Shown: piece after piece, positions 25,763 to 34,456 of the stretch
How positions within the stretch are numbered: the stretch's first letter is position 1
Layout of the letters: every line of letters starts with the position of its first letter
Source of the DNA: Mycobacterium sp. 236(2023)
GTDB lineage: Bacteria > Actinomycetota > Actinomycetes > Mycobacteriales > Mycobacteriaceae
DNA: 64,000 bases
Assembly: GCF_029623955.1 (NCBI RefSeq)
Contig: NZ_JARSBP010000004.1
Coordinates: 62,001-126,000 of the forward strand
Reading direction: 5' to 3'
Notes under the pieces: model-generated
Seen by the model: only the letters and a program-made list of their open reading frames with translations
Database searches by the model: none
Told to the model about the DNA's origin: nothing
Translations under genes and position numbers: made by a program

Positions 25763-26622
25763 AGTTCTATGTGTCGACCGCGTTCCTGGATACCCGGGAG
25801 GCGGTCGAGATCGCCAGGGCGGCAGACGATCTCGGCTATGACGGGATGGCGATCCCCGATCACGTCATCAACTTGGAAACGCTAAAGACGCCGTACCCGT
25901 ACACCAAAGACGGTAAGCGGCGCTGGGAGGCGTTCACCGACTGGCCGGACCCGTGGGTAATGATCGGCGCCGTTGCGTTGGTGACATCGCGGCTGAAGTT
26001 CGTGACGACGGTGTACCTGCCTGCCATGCGTGACCCGTATTCGGCGGCCAAAGCGATCGGCACCGCGGCGGTGCTGGCAGGCGGCCGGCTGGAGCTCGGC
26101 ATCGGAGTGGGTTGGTGCCGCGAGGAATTCGAGCTGCTGGGACAGCAGTTCGAACGACGCGGTAAGCGCACCGACGAGATGCTGGAGTTGATGAAGGCCC
26201 TGTGGTCGCCGGGCTGGACGGAGTTCTCCGGCGAGTTCTACACCGCGCCACGCCTAGAGATGGAACCGACGCCGCCGCCGATCCCGATCTACGTCGGCGG
26301 GCTGTCAGACATCGCGCTACGCCGTGCCGCGCGCCACGATGGGTGGATCGGGGATCTGATCACCCTCGACCACGCGTTGGAGCGGGTGTCGTTCGTGCGC
26401 GCGCTGCGTGCCGAAAACGGCTTGAGCATGGATGATTTCGAGGTCATCACACCGCTCACCGATGCGTTCACGCCAGAGCACTTCGCGCGCGCCGAAGCCG
26501 GCGGGATCACCGGCAACATCACGATGCCGTGGATGTTCTACAGCGGACCCGACGCATCCCTGGCCGACAAGATCGACGGGATGCGCCGGTTCCGCAAGGA
26601 TCTGCGGATAGACGACGACTAG
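25759..26622 (+). CDS. F420-dependent LLM-class oxidoreductase
   Basis: 287 residues with the luciferase-like monooxygenase TIM barrel: DDLGYDGMAIPDHV near residue 28, GTAAVLAGGRLELGIGVGWCREEFELLG (about 96-123) and PPPIPIYVGGLSDIALRRAARHDGWIG. This matches F420-dependent mycobacterial LLM enzymes (TIGR03619-like). The substrate is unknown. Start ATG 25759 overlaps the thioesterase stop. The stop shares a CTAG with the convergent DoxX gene. Confidence 0.88.
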   Translation: MKFYVSTAFLDTREAVEIARAADDLGYDGMAIPDHVINLETLKTPYPYTKDGKRRWEAFTDWPDPWVMIGAVALVTSRLKFVTTVYLPAMRDPYSAAKAIGTAAVLAGGRLELGIGVGWCREEFELLGQQFERRGKRTDEMLELMKALWSPGWTEFSGEFYTAPRLEMEPTPPPIPIYVGGLSDIALRRAARHDGWIGDLITLDHALERVSFVRALRAENGLSMDDFEVITPLTDAFTPEHFARAEAGGITGNITMPWMFYSGPDASLADKIDGMRRFRKDLRIDDD

Positions 26623-27176
26623 TACCGCGGTCGGCGGAACCGGCTCAGCAGCCCGCCGCGGCGCACGGGTTGGGCCGCCGGCGCTGCGGTGACCGGGGGA
26701 GCAGCGGTCCCCGTGACGACCCGATTGCGCCGCACGCCCGACCCGCCCGCGACCTGCCGACTGCCGTCGACCGACCAGGCGCCGCCACCGATGGTCGCCA
26801 GCAGCAGGAACGCGAAGCAGAACAACAGCGCCACCTCGCCGCCGTTGCCGCCGGCAGCCGGATCGAACGGCCAGAACTTGACTTGCTCGCCGCCGAGGAT
26901 GCCCCAGTGCTGCCACAGATACGCCACCGCCATCTCTCCCGAGGCGATGAACGCGGCGATCCGGGTGAAGAAGCCGATCGTGATCAAGATGCCCAGAACG
27001 AGCTCGATGACACCGGCGAACCAGAACGGCCAGGTGCCGACCGGGACGGCCTGCCCGAGGGGCCAGCCGAACAGCTTCATCGTTCCGTGCAGCGTGAAGA
27101 CCAAGCCGAACACGATGCGGAAGATGCTCAATGCCGGTGAGGAAAAGCTGGCGAGACGCGCGTCGAAGGTCGTCAT
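26619..27176 (-). CDS. DoxX-family integral membrane protein
   Basis: 185 residues. Four predicted membrane helices (ALSIFRIVFGLVFTLHG, FWFAGVIELVLGILITIGF, a third around MAVAYLWQHW, and VALLFCFAFLLLATIGGG), with the DoxX pattern HGTMKLFGWP in helix 1. The C-terminus is a basic, Pro/Ala-rich cytoplasmic tail. DoxX proteins form membrane oxidoreductase complexes with SseA/SodA in M. tuberculosis, but no such partner is nearby. Confidence 0.85.
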   Translation of the reverse strand: MTTFDARLASFSSPALSIFRIVFGLVFTLHGTMKLFGWPLGQAVPVGTWPFWFAGVIELVLGILITIGFFTRIAAFIASGEMAVAYLWQHWGILGGEQVKFWPFDPAAGGNGGEVALLFCFAFLLLATIGGGAWSVDGSRQVAGGSGVRRNRVVTGTAAPPVTAAPAAQPVRRGGLLSRFRRPRY

Positions 27177-27222
27177 GGCGCGGGAGTACCCATTCGCGTC
27201 GTCGACGACGCAGGTGAGGCAC

Positions 27223-27253
27223 GAAAAAGCCGGACGCCCGAAGGCGCCCGGCT
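27223..27253 (-). terminator. Intrinsic terminator of glnA1
   Basis: Read on the minus strand: GCCGGGCGCC-TTCG-GGCGTCCGGC followed by TTTTTCG. A 10-bp stem with one G-T pair, a UUCG tetraloop and a U tract, 19 bp after the glnA1 stop. It is one of only two textbook intrinsic terminators in the window. Confidence 0.88.
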
Positions 27254-27271
27254 GTTTCGTACAGCTTCGAC

Positions 27272-28708
27272 TTAGACGTCGTAGTAGAGCGAGAACTCGT
27301 ACGGGTGAGGACGGATCTGCACCGGCATGATCTCGTTCTCCCGCTTGTAGGAGATCCAGGTCTCGATGAGGTCCTCGGTGAACACGCCGCCCTCGGTGAG
27401 GTACTCGTGATCCTCTTCGAGCTTGTCGATCACCGCCGACAGAGACGTCGGCGCCTGCGGGATGTTCGCGGCCTCCTCGGGAGGCAGTTCGTAGAGGTCC
27501 TTGTCGACGGGAGCCAGCGGCTCGATCTTCTTCTTGATGCCGTCGATGCCGGCCATGAGCATCGCCGCGAACGCCAGGTACGGGTTACCCGAGCTGTCGG
27601 GGCAGCGGAACTCGAGGCGCTTGGCCTTCGGGTTGTTGCCCGTGATCGGGATGCGCACGCAGGCGGAGCGGTTGCGCTGGCTGTACACCAGGTTGATCGG
27701 AGCCTCGTAGCCCGGCACCAGACGCTTGTAGGAGTTCACCGTCGGGTTGGTGAACGCCAGCAGCGACGGCGCGTGGTGCAGGATGCCGCCGATGTAGTGG
27801 CGTGCCATGTCCGACAGCCCGGCGTAGCCCGACTCGTCGTGGAACAGCGGCTTGCCGTCCTTCCACAGCGACTGGTGGGCGTGCATGCCCGAACCGTTGT
27901 CACCGAACAGCGGCTTCGGCATGAACGTGACGGTCTTGCCGTTGGCCCATGCGGTGTTCTTGATGATGTATTTGAAGAGCAACACATCATCGGCCGCGTG
28001 CAGCAGCGTGTTGAACTTGTAGTTGATCTCGGCCTGGCCGGCGGTGCCAACCTCGTGGTGGCCGCGCTCCAGCGTGAAGCCCGCGTTCTGCAGGTTGGTG
28101 GCCATCTCGTCGCGCAGGTCGACGTAGTGGTCGTAGGGAGCGACGGGGAAGTAGCCACCCTTGGGGCGCACCTTGTAGCCACGGTTCGGGCTGCCGTCGG
28201 CCTCGAGCGGCTCACCGGTGTTCCACCAGCCCGACTCGGAGTCGACCTCGTAGAAGGTGCCGTTGATACGCGAGTCGAAGCTGACCGAATCGAAGATGTA
28301 GAACTCCGCCTCGGCGCCGAAGAAGCAGGTGTCCGCGATGCCGGTGCTGGCCAGGTAGTTCTCGGCCTTGCGGGCGACGTTGCGCGGGTCGCGCGAGTAG
28401 GCCTCCCGCGTGAACGGATCGTGGACGAAGAAGTTCAGGTTCAGCGTCTTGGCAGCGCGGAACGGATCGATCTGCGCCGTCTCGGGGTCGGGCAGCAGCA
28501 TCATGTCGGATTCATGGATGGACTGGAAGCCGCGCACCGAAGAGCCGTCGAAGGCGAGGCCGTCCTCGAACACGCTCTCGTCGAATGCCGAAGCGGGGAT
28601 CGAGAAGTGCTGGACAACACCGGGCAGATCGCAGAACCGGATGTCGACGTACTCGACCTGCTCATCCTTGATCAGCTTGAAGATGTCGTCTGAGGTCGTT
28701 TCAGCCAC
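27272..28708 (-). CDS. glnA1: Glutamine synthetase GlnA1 (type I-beta, adenylylatable)
   Basis: 478 residues. Main ammonium-assimilating glutamine synthetase; dodecameric. Blocks seen: LAFDGSSVRGFQSI, FFGAEAEFYIFDSVSF, GHHEVGTAGQAEINYKF, NGSGMHAHQS, NRSACVRIP and RLEFRCPDSSGNPYLAF. The adenylylation tyrosine is Tyr406 in KDLYELPPEEA, the target of GlnE. GTG 28708 is preceded by AGGAG (28717-28721). A four-element GlnR box lies 51-88 bp upstream, and a strong terminator follows. The duplicated GS genes flank glnE, as in M. tuberculosis. Confidence 0.97.
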   Translation of the reverse strand: MAETTSDDIFKLIKDEQVEYVDIRFCDLPGVVQHFSIPASAFDESVFEDGLAFDGSSVRGFQSIHESDMMLLPDPETAQIDPFRAAKTLNLNFFVHDPFTREAYSRDPRNVARKAENYLASTGIADTCFFGAEAEFYIFDSVSFDSRINGTFYEVDSESGWWNTGEPLEADGSPNRGYKVRPKGGYFPVAPYDHYVDLRDEMATNLQNAGFTLERGHHEVGTAGQAEINYKFNTLLHAADDVLLFKYIIKNTAWANGKTVTFMPKPLFGDNGSGMHAHQSLWKDGKPLFHDESGYAGLSDMARHYIGGILHHAPSLLAFTNPTVNSYKRLVPGYEAPINLVYSQRNRSACVRIPITGNNPKAKRLEFRCPDSSGNPYLAFAAMLMAGIDGIKKKIEPLAPVDKDLYELPPEEAANIPQAPTSLSAVIDKLEEDHEYLTEGGVFTEDLIETWISYKRENEIMPVQIRPHPYEFSLYYDV

Positions 28709-28758
28709 TGATTATTCTCCTTTGACGTGGTAGCCCTTGGCGACGGTATGGACCTGAT

Positions 28759-28796
28759 GTTGCACGGCAGTCAACCGCATGTTGCGTGGACGTTAC
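28759..28796 (-). promoter_or_regulatory. GlnR-type operator upstream of glnA1
   Basis: Minus-strand reading: GTAAC-N6-GCAAC-N6-TTGAC-N6-GCAAC. It matches the actinomycete GlnR consensus gTnAc-N6-GaAAc repeated twice with exact 6-nt spacers. GlnR activates glnA1 under nitrogen limitation, so nitrogen control of this promoter is expected. The box also lies between glnA1 and the divergent RDD gene. Confidence 0.75.
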
Positions 28797-28850
28797 GCAT
28801 GCCGTCTGTACCGGTGCCTGACACTATCGGCCGACGCATATCCTTGGCGT

Positions 28851-29318
28851 ATGGCCCGCACGATCGGCTCCTGGTTATCGGGACCCACGCAATCCAACGA
28901 TCCCGACCACCGGGCCACCTTTCCAGGCGAGCGTCTCGGCCTTCCCGAAACCGGCCCCGGGTCGATCGCCCGCTTCGGCCGTCGCATCGCCGCACTGCTC
29001 GTCGACTGGGTGGTGGCTCTGGGTCTGGCCGGCCTTGCCTTGGCGTTCGGGTGGATCAGCTCCGCCAACGTGCAGACCACGCAGCTCGTCGTGTGGCTCG
29101 TCCTCGGCATCCTGTCGGTGCGCCTATTCGGCTTCAGCCCCGGCCAGCTCGTCCTCGGACTCAAAGTGATTGCCGTCGACAACCGCGAGCACGTCGGATC
29201 GGGGCGGGCGCTCGCCCGCGGATTGCTGATCACCCTGGTGATCCCGGCGCTGTTCACGGACTCGGATCTTCGTGGACTGCACGATCTGGCGACCAAGACC
29301 GCCGTGGTGAAGCGCTAA
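28851..29318 (+). CDS. RDD-family small membrane protein
   Basis: 155 residues. RDD domain: GSIARFGRRIAALLVDWVVALGLAGLALAFGW (Arg and Asp of the motif) with membrane helices at about 45-70, 78-95 and a third near 125. The role of RDD proteins is not settled (transport or membrane stress). ATG 28851 lies exactly 6 nt after TATCCT (28839-28844): a leaderless start. The stop overlaps that of the amidohydrolase by 4 bp. Confidence 0.85.
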   Translation: MARTIGSWLSGPTQSNDPDHRATFPGERLGLPETGPGSIARFGRRIAALLVDWVVALGLAGLALAFGWISSANVQTTQLVVWLVLGILSVRLFGFSPGQLVLGLKVIAVDNREHVGSGRALARGLLITLVIPALFTDSDLRGLHDLATKTAVVKR

Positions 29319-31129
29319 ACCTGGTGGCGGATCTGGCCGTTCATCATCGTCAACGTGACGGTCGTGGTGTGGATGTCGTGCGGGTCGATCTCGAAGATGT
29401 TGCGGTCCAACACGATCAGATCGGCCAGCTTGCCTTCTTCGACTGACCCGACTTTGTCGTCGAGCCGGATCTGGTAGGCCGCGCCGAGCGTGTTGGCGTG
29501 CACGGCCTCCTCGACGGTGAGGGCCTGATCGGCGGGCGCGAGCACAGCCGCGTCCGGCACGCTCACCAACTGCCGGGTGACGCCGATCTGGATCGAATCG
29601 AGCGGCTTGTAGGTCGAGAAGTAGCCCGCGGCGGGCCAGTCGGTGCCCAGCGAGATCCGCCCGCCGGACTTCAGCACGTCCTGGGTGCGGTAGAAGAGGT
29701 CCTGACGCGGCTTGCCGTACCGGGCGGCGAGATTCTGCACCGTGTCGGGATCGGCGGAGATCCAATTCGCGGAGAACTGCGCGATGACGCCGAGCTCACC
29801 GAACCGGCGACTGTCGGGGTCCTCGACGTAGACGAGGTGGGCCACGGTATGCCTGCGGTCGCGTGGCGGATTCGCCGCCATGGCCGCCTCGATGGAATCC
29901 AGGGCAACCCGGGCGGTGCGCTCACCGCAGGCGTGGACATGCACGTCGAATCCTGCGGCGTCGACCTCGGAGACCAGTTGGCGCCACTGGTCCTCGGTAA
30001 AGGGGGAACCGCCGATCGAATCCGGTTTGTCGGCGTACGGCTCGATGAGCCAGGCGGTGTAACCCTCCTGAGTGCCGTCGCCGATGATCTTGACGGCGCC
30101 GACGCTCACCAGCTCGGTGGAGATCCGGTTGCGGATGTCGGTCAGCTGCGCGACGGCGTCGTCGACCGGCGGTGACTTCACGCTGTATGACGCGACGACC
30201 CGGAACGGAAGTTCGCCGCGCTTCTCGACGTCCGTGTACAAGGCGATGAGCGCGGCTTGGTCACCGCCGACCGGAGGCACGCCCGCGTCGAACACCGACG
30301 TGATGCCCGCCGTCGACGCCTTCGGCAGCCATGCCCTCAGCAGCTGCTCCATCGAGTCCGCCGATATCGGCTCGATCGCATCGACCAAGCCGAGCACCGC
30401 ATCGACTTCCAGCACGTAGCCGGTCGGCTCACCGTTCTCGTCGCGCACGTAATAGCTGAACCCGGGGATCGGGTCCTGGGTGTCCTTGTTGACACCGGCG
30501 ATCTCCAAGGCCTTGCTGTTGGCCCACATGCTGTGGCCGTCGATCGCGAAGAAGAAGCCGGGGCGGTCGGGCAACACCTTGTCCAGGTCCGTCCTGGTGG
30601 GGCCTTGCGGCCCGAACATGTCCACGCGCCAACCGAATCCGCGCACCGGGCCGGTCGGATTGGCCTTGGAATAGGCGGCGATCGCGTCCAGCGCGTCCTG
30701 ACCGGTCGGTACCTGGAGGTCGACGCCGGTGGACAGGAACGACCCGAGGAACGGATGGATGTGACCCTCGACGAAGCCCGGCATCAACAGCTTGCCGTCC
30801 AGATCGATCACCTGGGTGTCGGGGCCGGCGAACGTCAACGCGCCCGCGCTGTCTCCGACCCAGGTGATCGTCGTGCCGGTGACGGCGACGGCCTCGGCCC
30901 ACGGCACGGAGCCGGCCACCGTGTAGACGCGGCCGTTGTGGAAGACGAAATCGGCGGGAGCTGTCTCAGTCGAGGAGGACGGAGAGCTGGAGGCCGGCTC
31001 CGTCGCGCAGGCCGCGGCGGTCACGACGACCGCCGAGATGGCTGCAGTCCGCAGGACGGTGCGGCGGGACACCGACTCGCGGCGCCCGAACGCGGCAAAG
31101 CGCGGAGCCCATTCGCACGCGAGACACAT
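29315..31129 (-). CDS. Tat-exported lipoprotein amidohydrolase (YtcJ-like)
   Basis: 604 residues. A twin-arginine signal SRRTVLRTAAISAVVV ends in lipobox TAAAC. The amidohydrolase domain (about 60-600) has MPGFVEGHIHPF (HxH metal ligands), VHACGERTARVALD, HTVAHLVYVED, and the terminal LGTDWPAAG Asp, plus a LADLIVLDRNIFEIDP ending typical of YtcJ-type N-substituted amide or formamide hydrolases. The substrate is unknown. A GTG at 31072, just before the Tat motif, is an equally good start and would shorten the N-terminus to a normal Tat signal. Confidence 0.82.
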   Translation of the reverse strand: MCLACEWAPRFAAFGRRESVSRRTVLRTAAISAVVVTAAACATEPASSSPSSSTETAPADFVFHNGRVYTVAGSVPWAEAVAVTGTTITWVGDSAGALTFAGPDTQVIDLDGKLLMPGFVEGHIHPFLGSFLSTGVDLQVPTGQDALDAIAAYSKANPTGPVRGFGWRVDMFGPQGPTRTDLDKVLPDRPGFFFAIDGHSMWANSKALEIAGVNKDTQDPIPGFSYYVRDENGEPTGYVLEVDAVLGLVDAIEPISADSMEQLLRAWLPKASTAGITSVFDAGVPPVGGDQAALIALYTDVEKRGELPFRVVASYSVKSPPVDDAVAQLTDIRNRISTELVSVGAVKIIGDGTQEGYTAWLIEPYADKPDSIGGSPFTEDQWRQLVSEVDAAGFDVHVHACGERTARVALDSIEAAMAANPPRDRRHTVAHLVYVEDPDSRRFGELGVIAQFSANWISADPDTVQNLAARYGKPRQDLFYRTQDVLKSGGRISLGTDWPAAGYFSTYKPLDSIQIGVTRQLVSVPDAAVLAPADQALTVEEAVHANTLGAAYQIRLDDKVGSVEEGKLADLIVLDRNIFEIDPHDIHTTTVTLTMMNGQIRHQV

Positions 31130-31137
31130 CGGGTGTG

Positions 31138-31890
31138 TCAGCGCCGCCGAACGGTGCGCTGCACGCCACGCATCTTGGCCTGCTGCGGCAACGGGCCCTT
31201 CGGCATCGCCGCCGGGCCGACCTTGGTGCCGAGCGCGGCCAGGCGCGACTCCAGCGAGTCCATCTGCTTGGCGGTGATGTTGGCGGGCAGCTTGGACAGG
31301 TGCCGTTCCAGCTTGGCCAGCGGAACCTCACCCTCGCCGTTGCCGATGATGATGTCGTAGATCGGGGCGTCGCCGACGAGTCGCGCGGTGCGCTTCTTCT
31401 CCTGCGCGAGCAGCGGCTTGACGCGGGCGGGCGAGCCTTCGCCGACGAAGATCACGCCCGGGCGTCCGATCACGCGGTGCACGGCGTCGAAGTGTCCGGT
31501 TGCGGCGACACCGGGGGTGACGCGCCACTTACCCCGCAGATTGTCGAGCGCCCACGCGGCCGCGCCTGTCTGCCCCTCGGCCTTCTTGTAGACCGACTTC
31601 TGCGCGCGCCGCCCGAAGATGATGAACGCCACAAGCGCGCCGAGCACGACCCCGAGCGGGATCAGCATGTACGTCGTGAAGCCGCCGGCGAAGACGCCAC
31701 CCACCACGGACAGCGCCACGATCAGCACGAACGCGCCGATCATGTACGGCAGGAGGCGTTTGTCCTCTTTGCGCTGGATCTGGAACGCCTGCCACAGCTG
31801 ACTGCGCCGTTGCTTGGATGCCGCCTTGCGGGCGGCCTTCGCCTCGGCCTTGGCCGCCTTGGCCTCGGCCGGGTTACGCGATTTCGCCAT
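31138..31890 (-). CDS. DUF4191 membrane protein
   Basis: 250 residues. A lysine/alanine-rich N-terminus (about 1-40) is followed by two membrane helices (about 48-95), then a soluble C-terminal half with conserved GHFDAVHRVIGRPGVIFVGEG. Conserved across mycobacteria next to lipA (Rv2219 type); function unknown. It overlaps the lipA 3' end by 17 bp yet has TATCCT (31897-31902) 6 nt before its ATG, so it can also be transcribed independently. Confidence 0.87.
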   Translation of the reverse strand: MAKSRNPAEAKAAKAEAKAARKAASKQRRSQLWQAFQIQRKEDKRLLPYMIGAFVLIVALSVVGGVFAGGFTTYMLIPLGVVLGALVAFIIFGRRAQKSVYKKAEGQTGAAAWALDNLRGKWRVTPGVAATGHFDAVHRVIGRPGVIFVGEGSPARVKPLLAQEKKRTARLVGDAPIYDIIIGNGEGEVPLAKLERHLSKLPANITAKQMDSLESRLAALGTKVGPAAMPKGPLPQQAKMRGVQRTVRRR

Positions 31891-32827
31891 TGGTCAAGGA
31901 TACGGCCGACCGACTGGCCACCGTCTGCGCGTACAGCTTTCCGGCGCGGTACGACGAACGGACCAGCGGACCAGCGAGTACACCGGCGAAGCCAATGCCC
32001 TCCGCGTAGCGCTGATGGTCGACGAACTCCTCAGGATGAACCCACCTCTCCACCGGGTGGTGGCGCGGCGACGGGCGCAGGTACTGCGTGATGGTGACGA
32101 TGTCGCAGCCCGCGTTGTGCAGGTCGTCCAGTGCGGTGCGGACCTCTTCGGGTGTCTCACCCATGCCGAGGATCAGGTTGCTCTTGGTCACCAGACCGAA
32201 GTCGCGCGCCATCGTGATGACCGACAGGCTGCGCTCGTAGCGGAAGGCGGGCCGGATCCGCTTGAAGATGCGCGGAACCGTTTCGACGTTGTGCGCCAGC
32301 ACTTCCGGACGCGATTCGAAGACCTCGTTGAGCTGTTCGGGGATCGCGTTGAAGTCCGGGATCAGCAGCTCCACACCGGTGTTCGGGTTGAGCGCCTTGA
32401 TCTGGCGGACCGTCTCGGCGTACAGCCACGCCCCGCCGTCGGGGAGATCGTCGCGGGCAACACCCGTCACGGTCGAGTAGCGCAGGCCCATTGCCTGCAC
32501 GCTCTCGGCGACCCGGCGCGGCTCGTCACGGTCCAGGTCGGCGGGCTTGCCCGTGTCGATCTGGCAGAAGTCGCAGCGGCGGGTGCACTGCTCGCCGCCG
32601 ATCAGGAACGTCGCCTCGCGGTCTTCCCAGCACTCGTAGATGTTGGGGCAGCCGGCTTCTTCGCACACCGTGTGCAGACCCTCGCGGCGGACCAGTCCCT
32701 TGAGCTCTTTGTACTCCGGACCCATTCTCGCTCGCGTCTTGATCCACGGCGGCTTGCGCTCGATCGGCGTCTCGGCGTTGCGCACTTCGAGGCGCAGTAG
32801 CTTGCGGCCGTCAGGAGCGATACTCAC
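31874..32827 (-). CDS. lipA: Lipoyl synthase LipA
   Basis: 317 residues. A radical-SAM enzyme that inserts two sulfurs into the octanoyl chain on lipoyl domains. The auxiliary cluster cysteines are in CEEAGCPNIYEC, the radical SAM CxxxCxxC is CTRRCDFCQ, and a C-terminal RSSYRAG carries the Ser ligand. It sits with lipB and close to dlaT, whose lipoyl domains it modifies. GTG 32827 overlaps the lipB stop, and TAGAAT (32835-32840) lies 7 nt upstream inside lipB, an internal promoter candidate. Confidence 0.97.
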   Translation of the reverse strand: MSIAPDGRKLLRLEVRNAETPIERKPPWIKTRARMGPEYKELKGLVRREGLHTVCEEAGCPNIYECWEDREATFLIGGEQCTRRCDFCQIDTGKPADLDRDEPRRVAESVQAMGLRYSTVTGVARDDLPDGGAWLYAETVRQIKALNPNTGVELLIPDFNAIPEQLNEVFESRPEVLAHNVETVPRIFKRIRPAFRYERSLSVITMARDFGLVTKSNLILGMGETPEEVRTALDDLHNAGCDIVTITQYLRPSPRHHPVERWVHPEEFVDHQRYAEGIGFAGVLAGPLVRSSYRAGKLYAQTVASRSAVSLTNGEIA

Positions 32828-33522
32828 TGGGCCGATTCTACGCGCGCGGCCGGCGCGACACCGACCGCGATGCGGCCGTCGAGCGCGTCCAGAACGGCAT
32901 CGGCGACCCGATCGATCACGTCCTCCACCGCGACGGTCCGGCCCAGTTCAGCGGTCAGCGATGTCACGCCGGCATCGGCGATCCCGCACGGGATGATCGA
33001 GCCGAACGCGCCCAGGTCGTTGTCACAGTTCAGCGCGAACCCGTGCAGTGTCGTCGCCCGCGCCACCCGGATGCCGATCGCGCCGACCTTGCGCGCCGGC
33101 CGCAGGCCGTCGGCCGCCACCCAGACGCCGGAGCGGCCCTCCACCCGGCCCGTCTCGAGGCCGAACGACGCGCACACTGTGATCAACGACTCTTCAAGGC
33201 GGCGAACGAAATTCACGACGTCGAGTGGCTCGGCCAATCCGATGATGGGGTAGCCCACGAGTTGTCCGGGACCGTGCCAGGTGATCTTGCCGCCGCGGTC
33301 GGTGTCGACGACGGGCGTGCCGTCCATCGGGCGTTCTTCGGGGAGGGTGCGCTTGCCCGCCGTGTACACGGGAGGATGTTGCAACAGCAACAGGTGGTCA
33401 GGCCCGCCCGCGACGCGCTCGTCGACCAGCTGCCGCTGCAGATCCCATGCCGCCTGGTACTCCAGCACCCCGAGCGCCCGCACAGCCACCGGGTCGGTGC
33501 GCGATCTGATCGATACCGCCAT
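32824..33522 (-). CDS. lipB: Lipoyl(octanoyl) transferase LipB
   Basis: 232 residues. Transfers octanoate from acyl-ACP to lipoyl domains. Signature GRSGVWV, ARKVGAIGIRV (catalytic Lys), and a LNCDNDLGAFGSIIPCGI segment with the catalytic Cys. The start ATG 33522 follows GAGAAG and TAGCGT. It overlaps lipA by 4 bp, forming the lipoate pair. Confidence 0.96.
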   Translation of the reverse strand: MAVSIRSRTDPVAVRALGVLEYQAAWDLQRQLVDERVAGGPDHLLLLQHPPVYTAGKRTLPEERPMDGTPVVDTDRGGKITWHGPGQLVGYPIIGLAEPLDVVNFVRRLEESLITVCASFGLETGRVEGRSGVWVAADGLRPARKVGAIGIRVARATTLHGFALNCDNDLGAFGSIIPCGIADAGVTSLTAELGRTVAVEDVIDRVADAVLDALDGRIAVGVAPAARVESAQ

Positions 33523-33532
33523 CTTCTCGACG

Positions 33533-34450
33533 CTACTCACGGTTGGAGTTCGTGGCGAACGCCAGCGCCTCACCGATCGTATTGTGGTGGAACTCGAAAC
33601 CCGCCCGCTCCAGTGCCGCCGGGATGGCCCGCTGACCACCCAGGACGCCCTCGTCGGCGAACTCGCCGAGTGCCGCCCGCAACGCGAACCCGGGGACGAC
33701 GAACGCCGTCGGCCGGTTCACCGAACGCCCGAGCGCCGTCGTGAACTCCGCGTTGGTGACCGGCGCCGGACCCGTCACGTTGACCGGTCCCGACAGCTCG
33801 TCGTGCGAGATCGCGAACAGCAGCGCCCGCACCTGATCCTCGAGGCTGATCCACGACAGGTACTGCCTGCCGTTGCCGAGCCGGGCACCCAACCCCAGCG
33901 AGAAGAGCGGCTTGATTCGGCTCAGCATCCCGCCCGACGGCGCCATCACCAGACCGGTCCGCGTCAGCACGACCCGAACGCCCGCATGGGCTGCTACGCC
34001 CGCCGCGGCTTCCCAATCGATGGCGAGCCTGGCCAAAAAGTTGTGGCCCGGCCCGGCCGACTCGTCGACCGGGGTGGCGCCTGAATCGCCGTAGTAGCCG
34101 ACCGCACTCGCGTTGACCAGCACCGGCACGCCAGCCTCGACGACGGCGTTGGCCAACACCTCCGTCGGGCCGATCCGGCTGTCGCGCAGGCTCTGCTTGA
34201 ACGCCCCCGACCACCGCTTCTTCCCGACATTGACGCCGCACAGGTTGACGACGGCATCCACCCCGTGCAGAGCGGTCGCGTCGAACTCGCCGGTAGCCGG
34301 ATTCCAGAAGACCTCGTCGGCGTTCGACGGCGGCCGCCGCACAAGGCGGATGACCCGGTGATCGGTGGCGCGCAACGCATACACGAGCCCGGTACCGATC
34401 AGACCGGATGACCCCGCTATCGCGACGACAGAATCCGATGGCAACGACAC
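33533..34450 (-). CDS. TIGR01777-family NAD-dependent epimerase-like protein
   Basis: 305 residues. An SDR-type Rossmann start (VAIAGSSGLIGTGLVYAL), the VNLCGVNVGKKRW block and ASAVGYYGDSG (Tyr active-site zone) are typical of the YfcH/SulA group, whose substrate is unknown. It lies between lipB and dlaT (Rv2216 position in M. tuberculosis). GTG 34450 directly follows the dlaT stop by 6 bp. Confidence 0.9.
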   Translation of the reverse strand: MSLPSDSVVAIAGSSGLIGTGLVYALRATDHRVIRLVRRPPSNADEVFWNPATGEFDATALHGVDAVVNLCGVNVGKKRWSGAFKQSLRDSRIGPTEVLANAVVEAGVPVLVNASAVGYYGDSGATPVDESAGPGHNFLARLAIDWEAAAGVAAHAGVRVVLTRTGLVMAPSGGMLSRIKPLFSLGLGARLGNGRQYLSWISLEDQVRALLFAISHDELSGPVNVTGPAPVTNAEFTTALGRSVNRPTAFVVPGFALRAALGEFADEGVLGGQRAIPAALERAGFEFHHNTIGEALAFATNSNRE

Positions 34451-34456
34451 TGCTGT

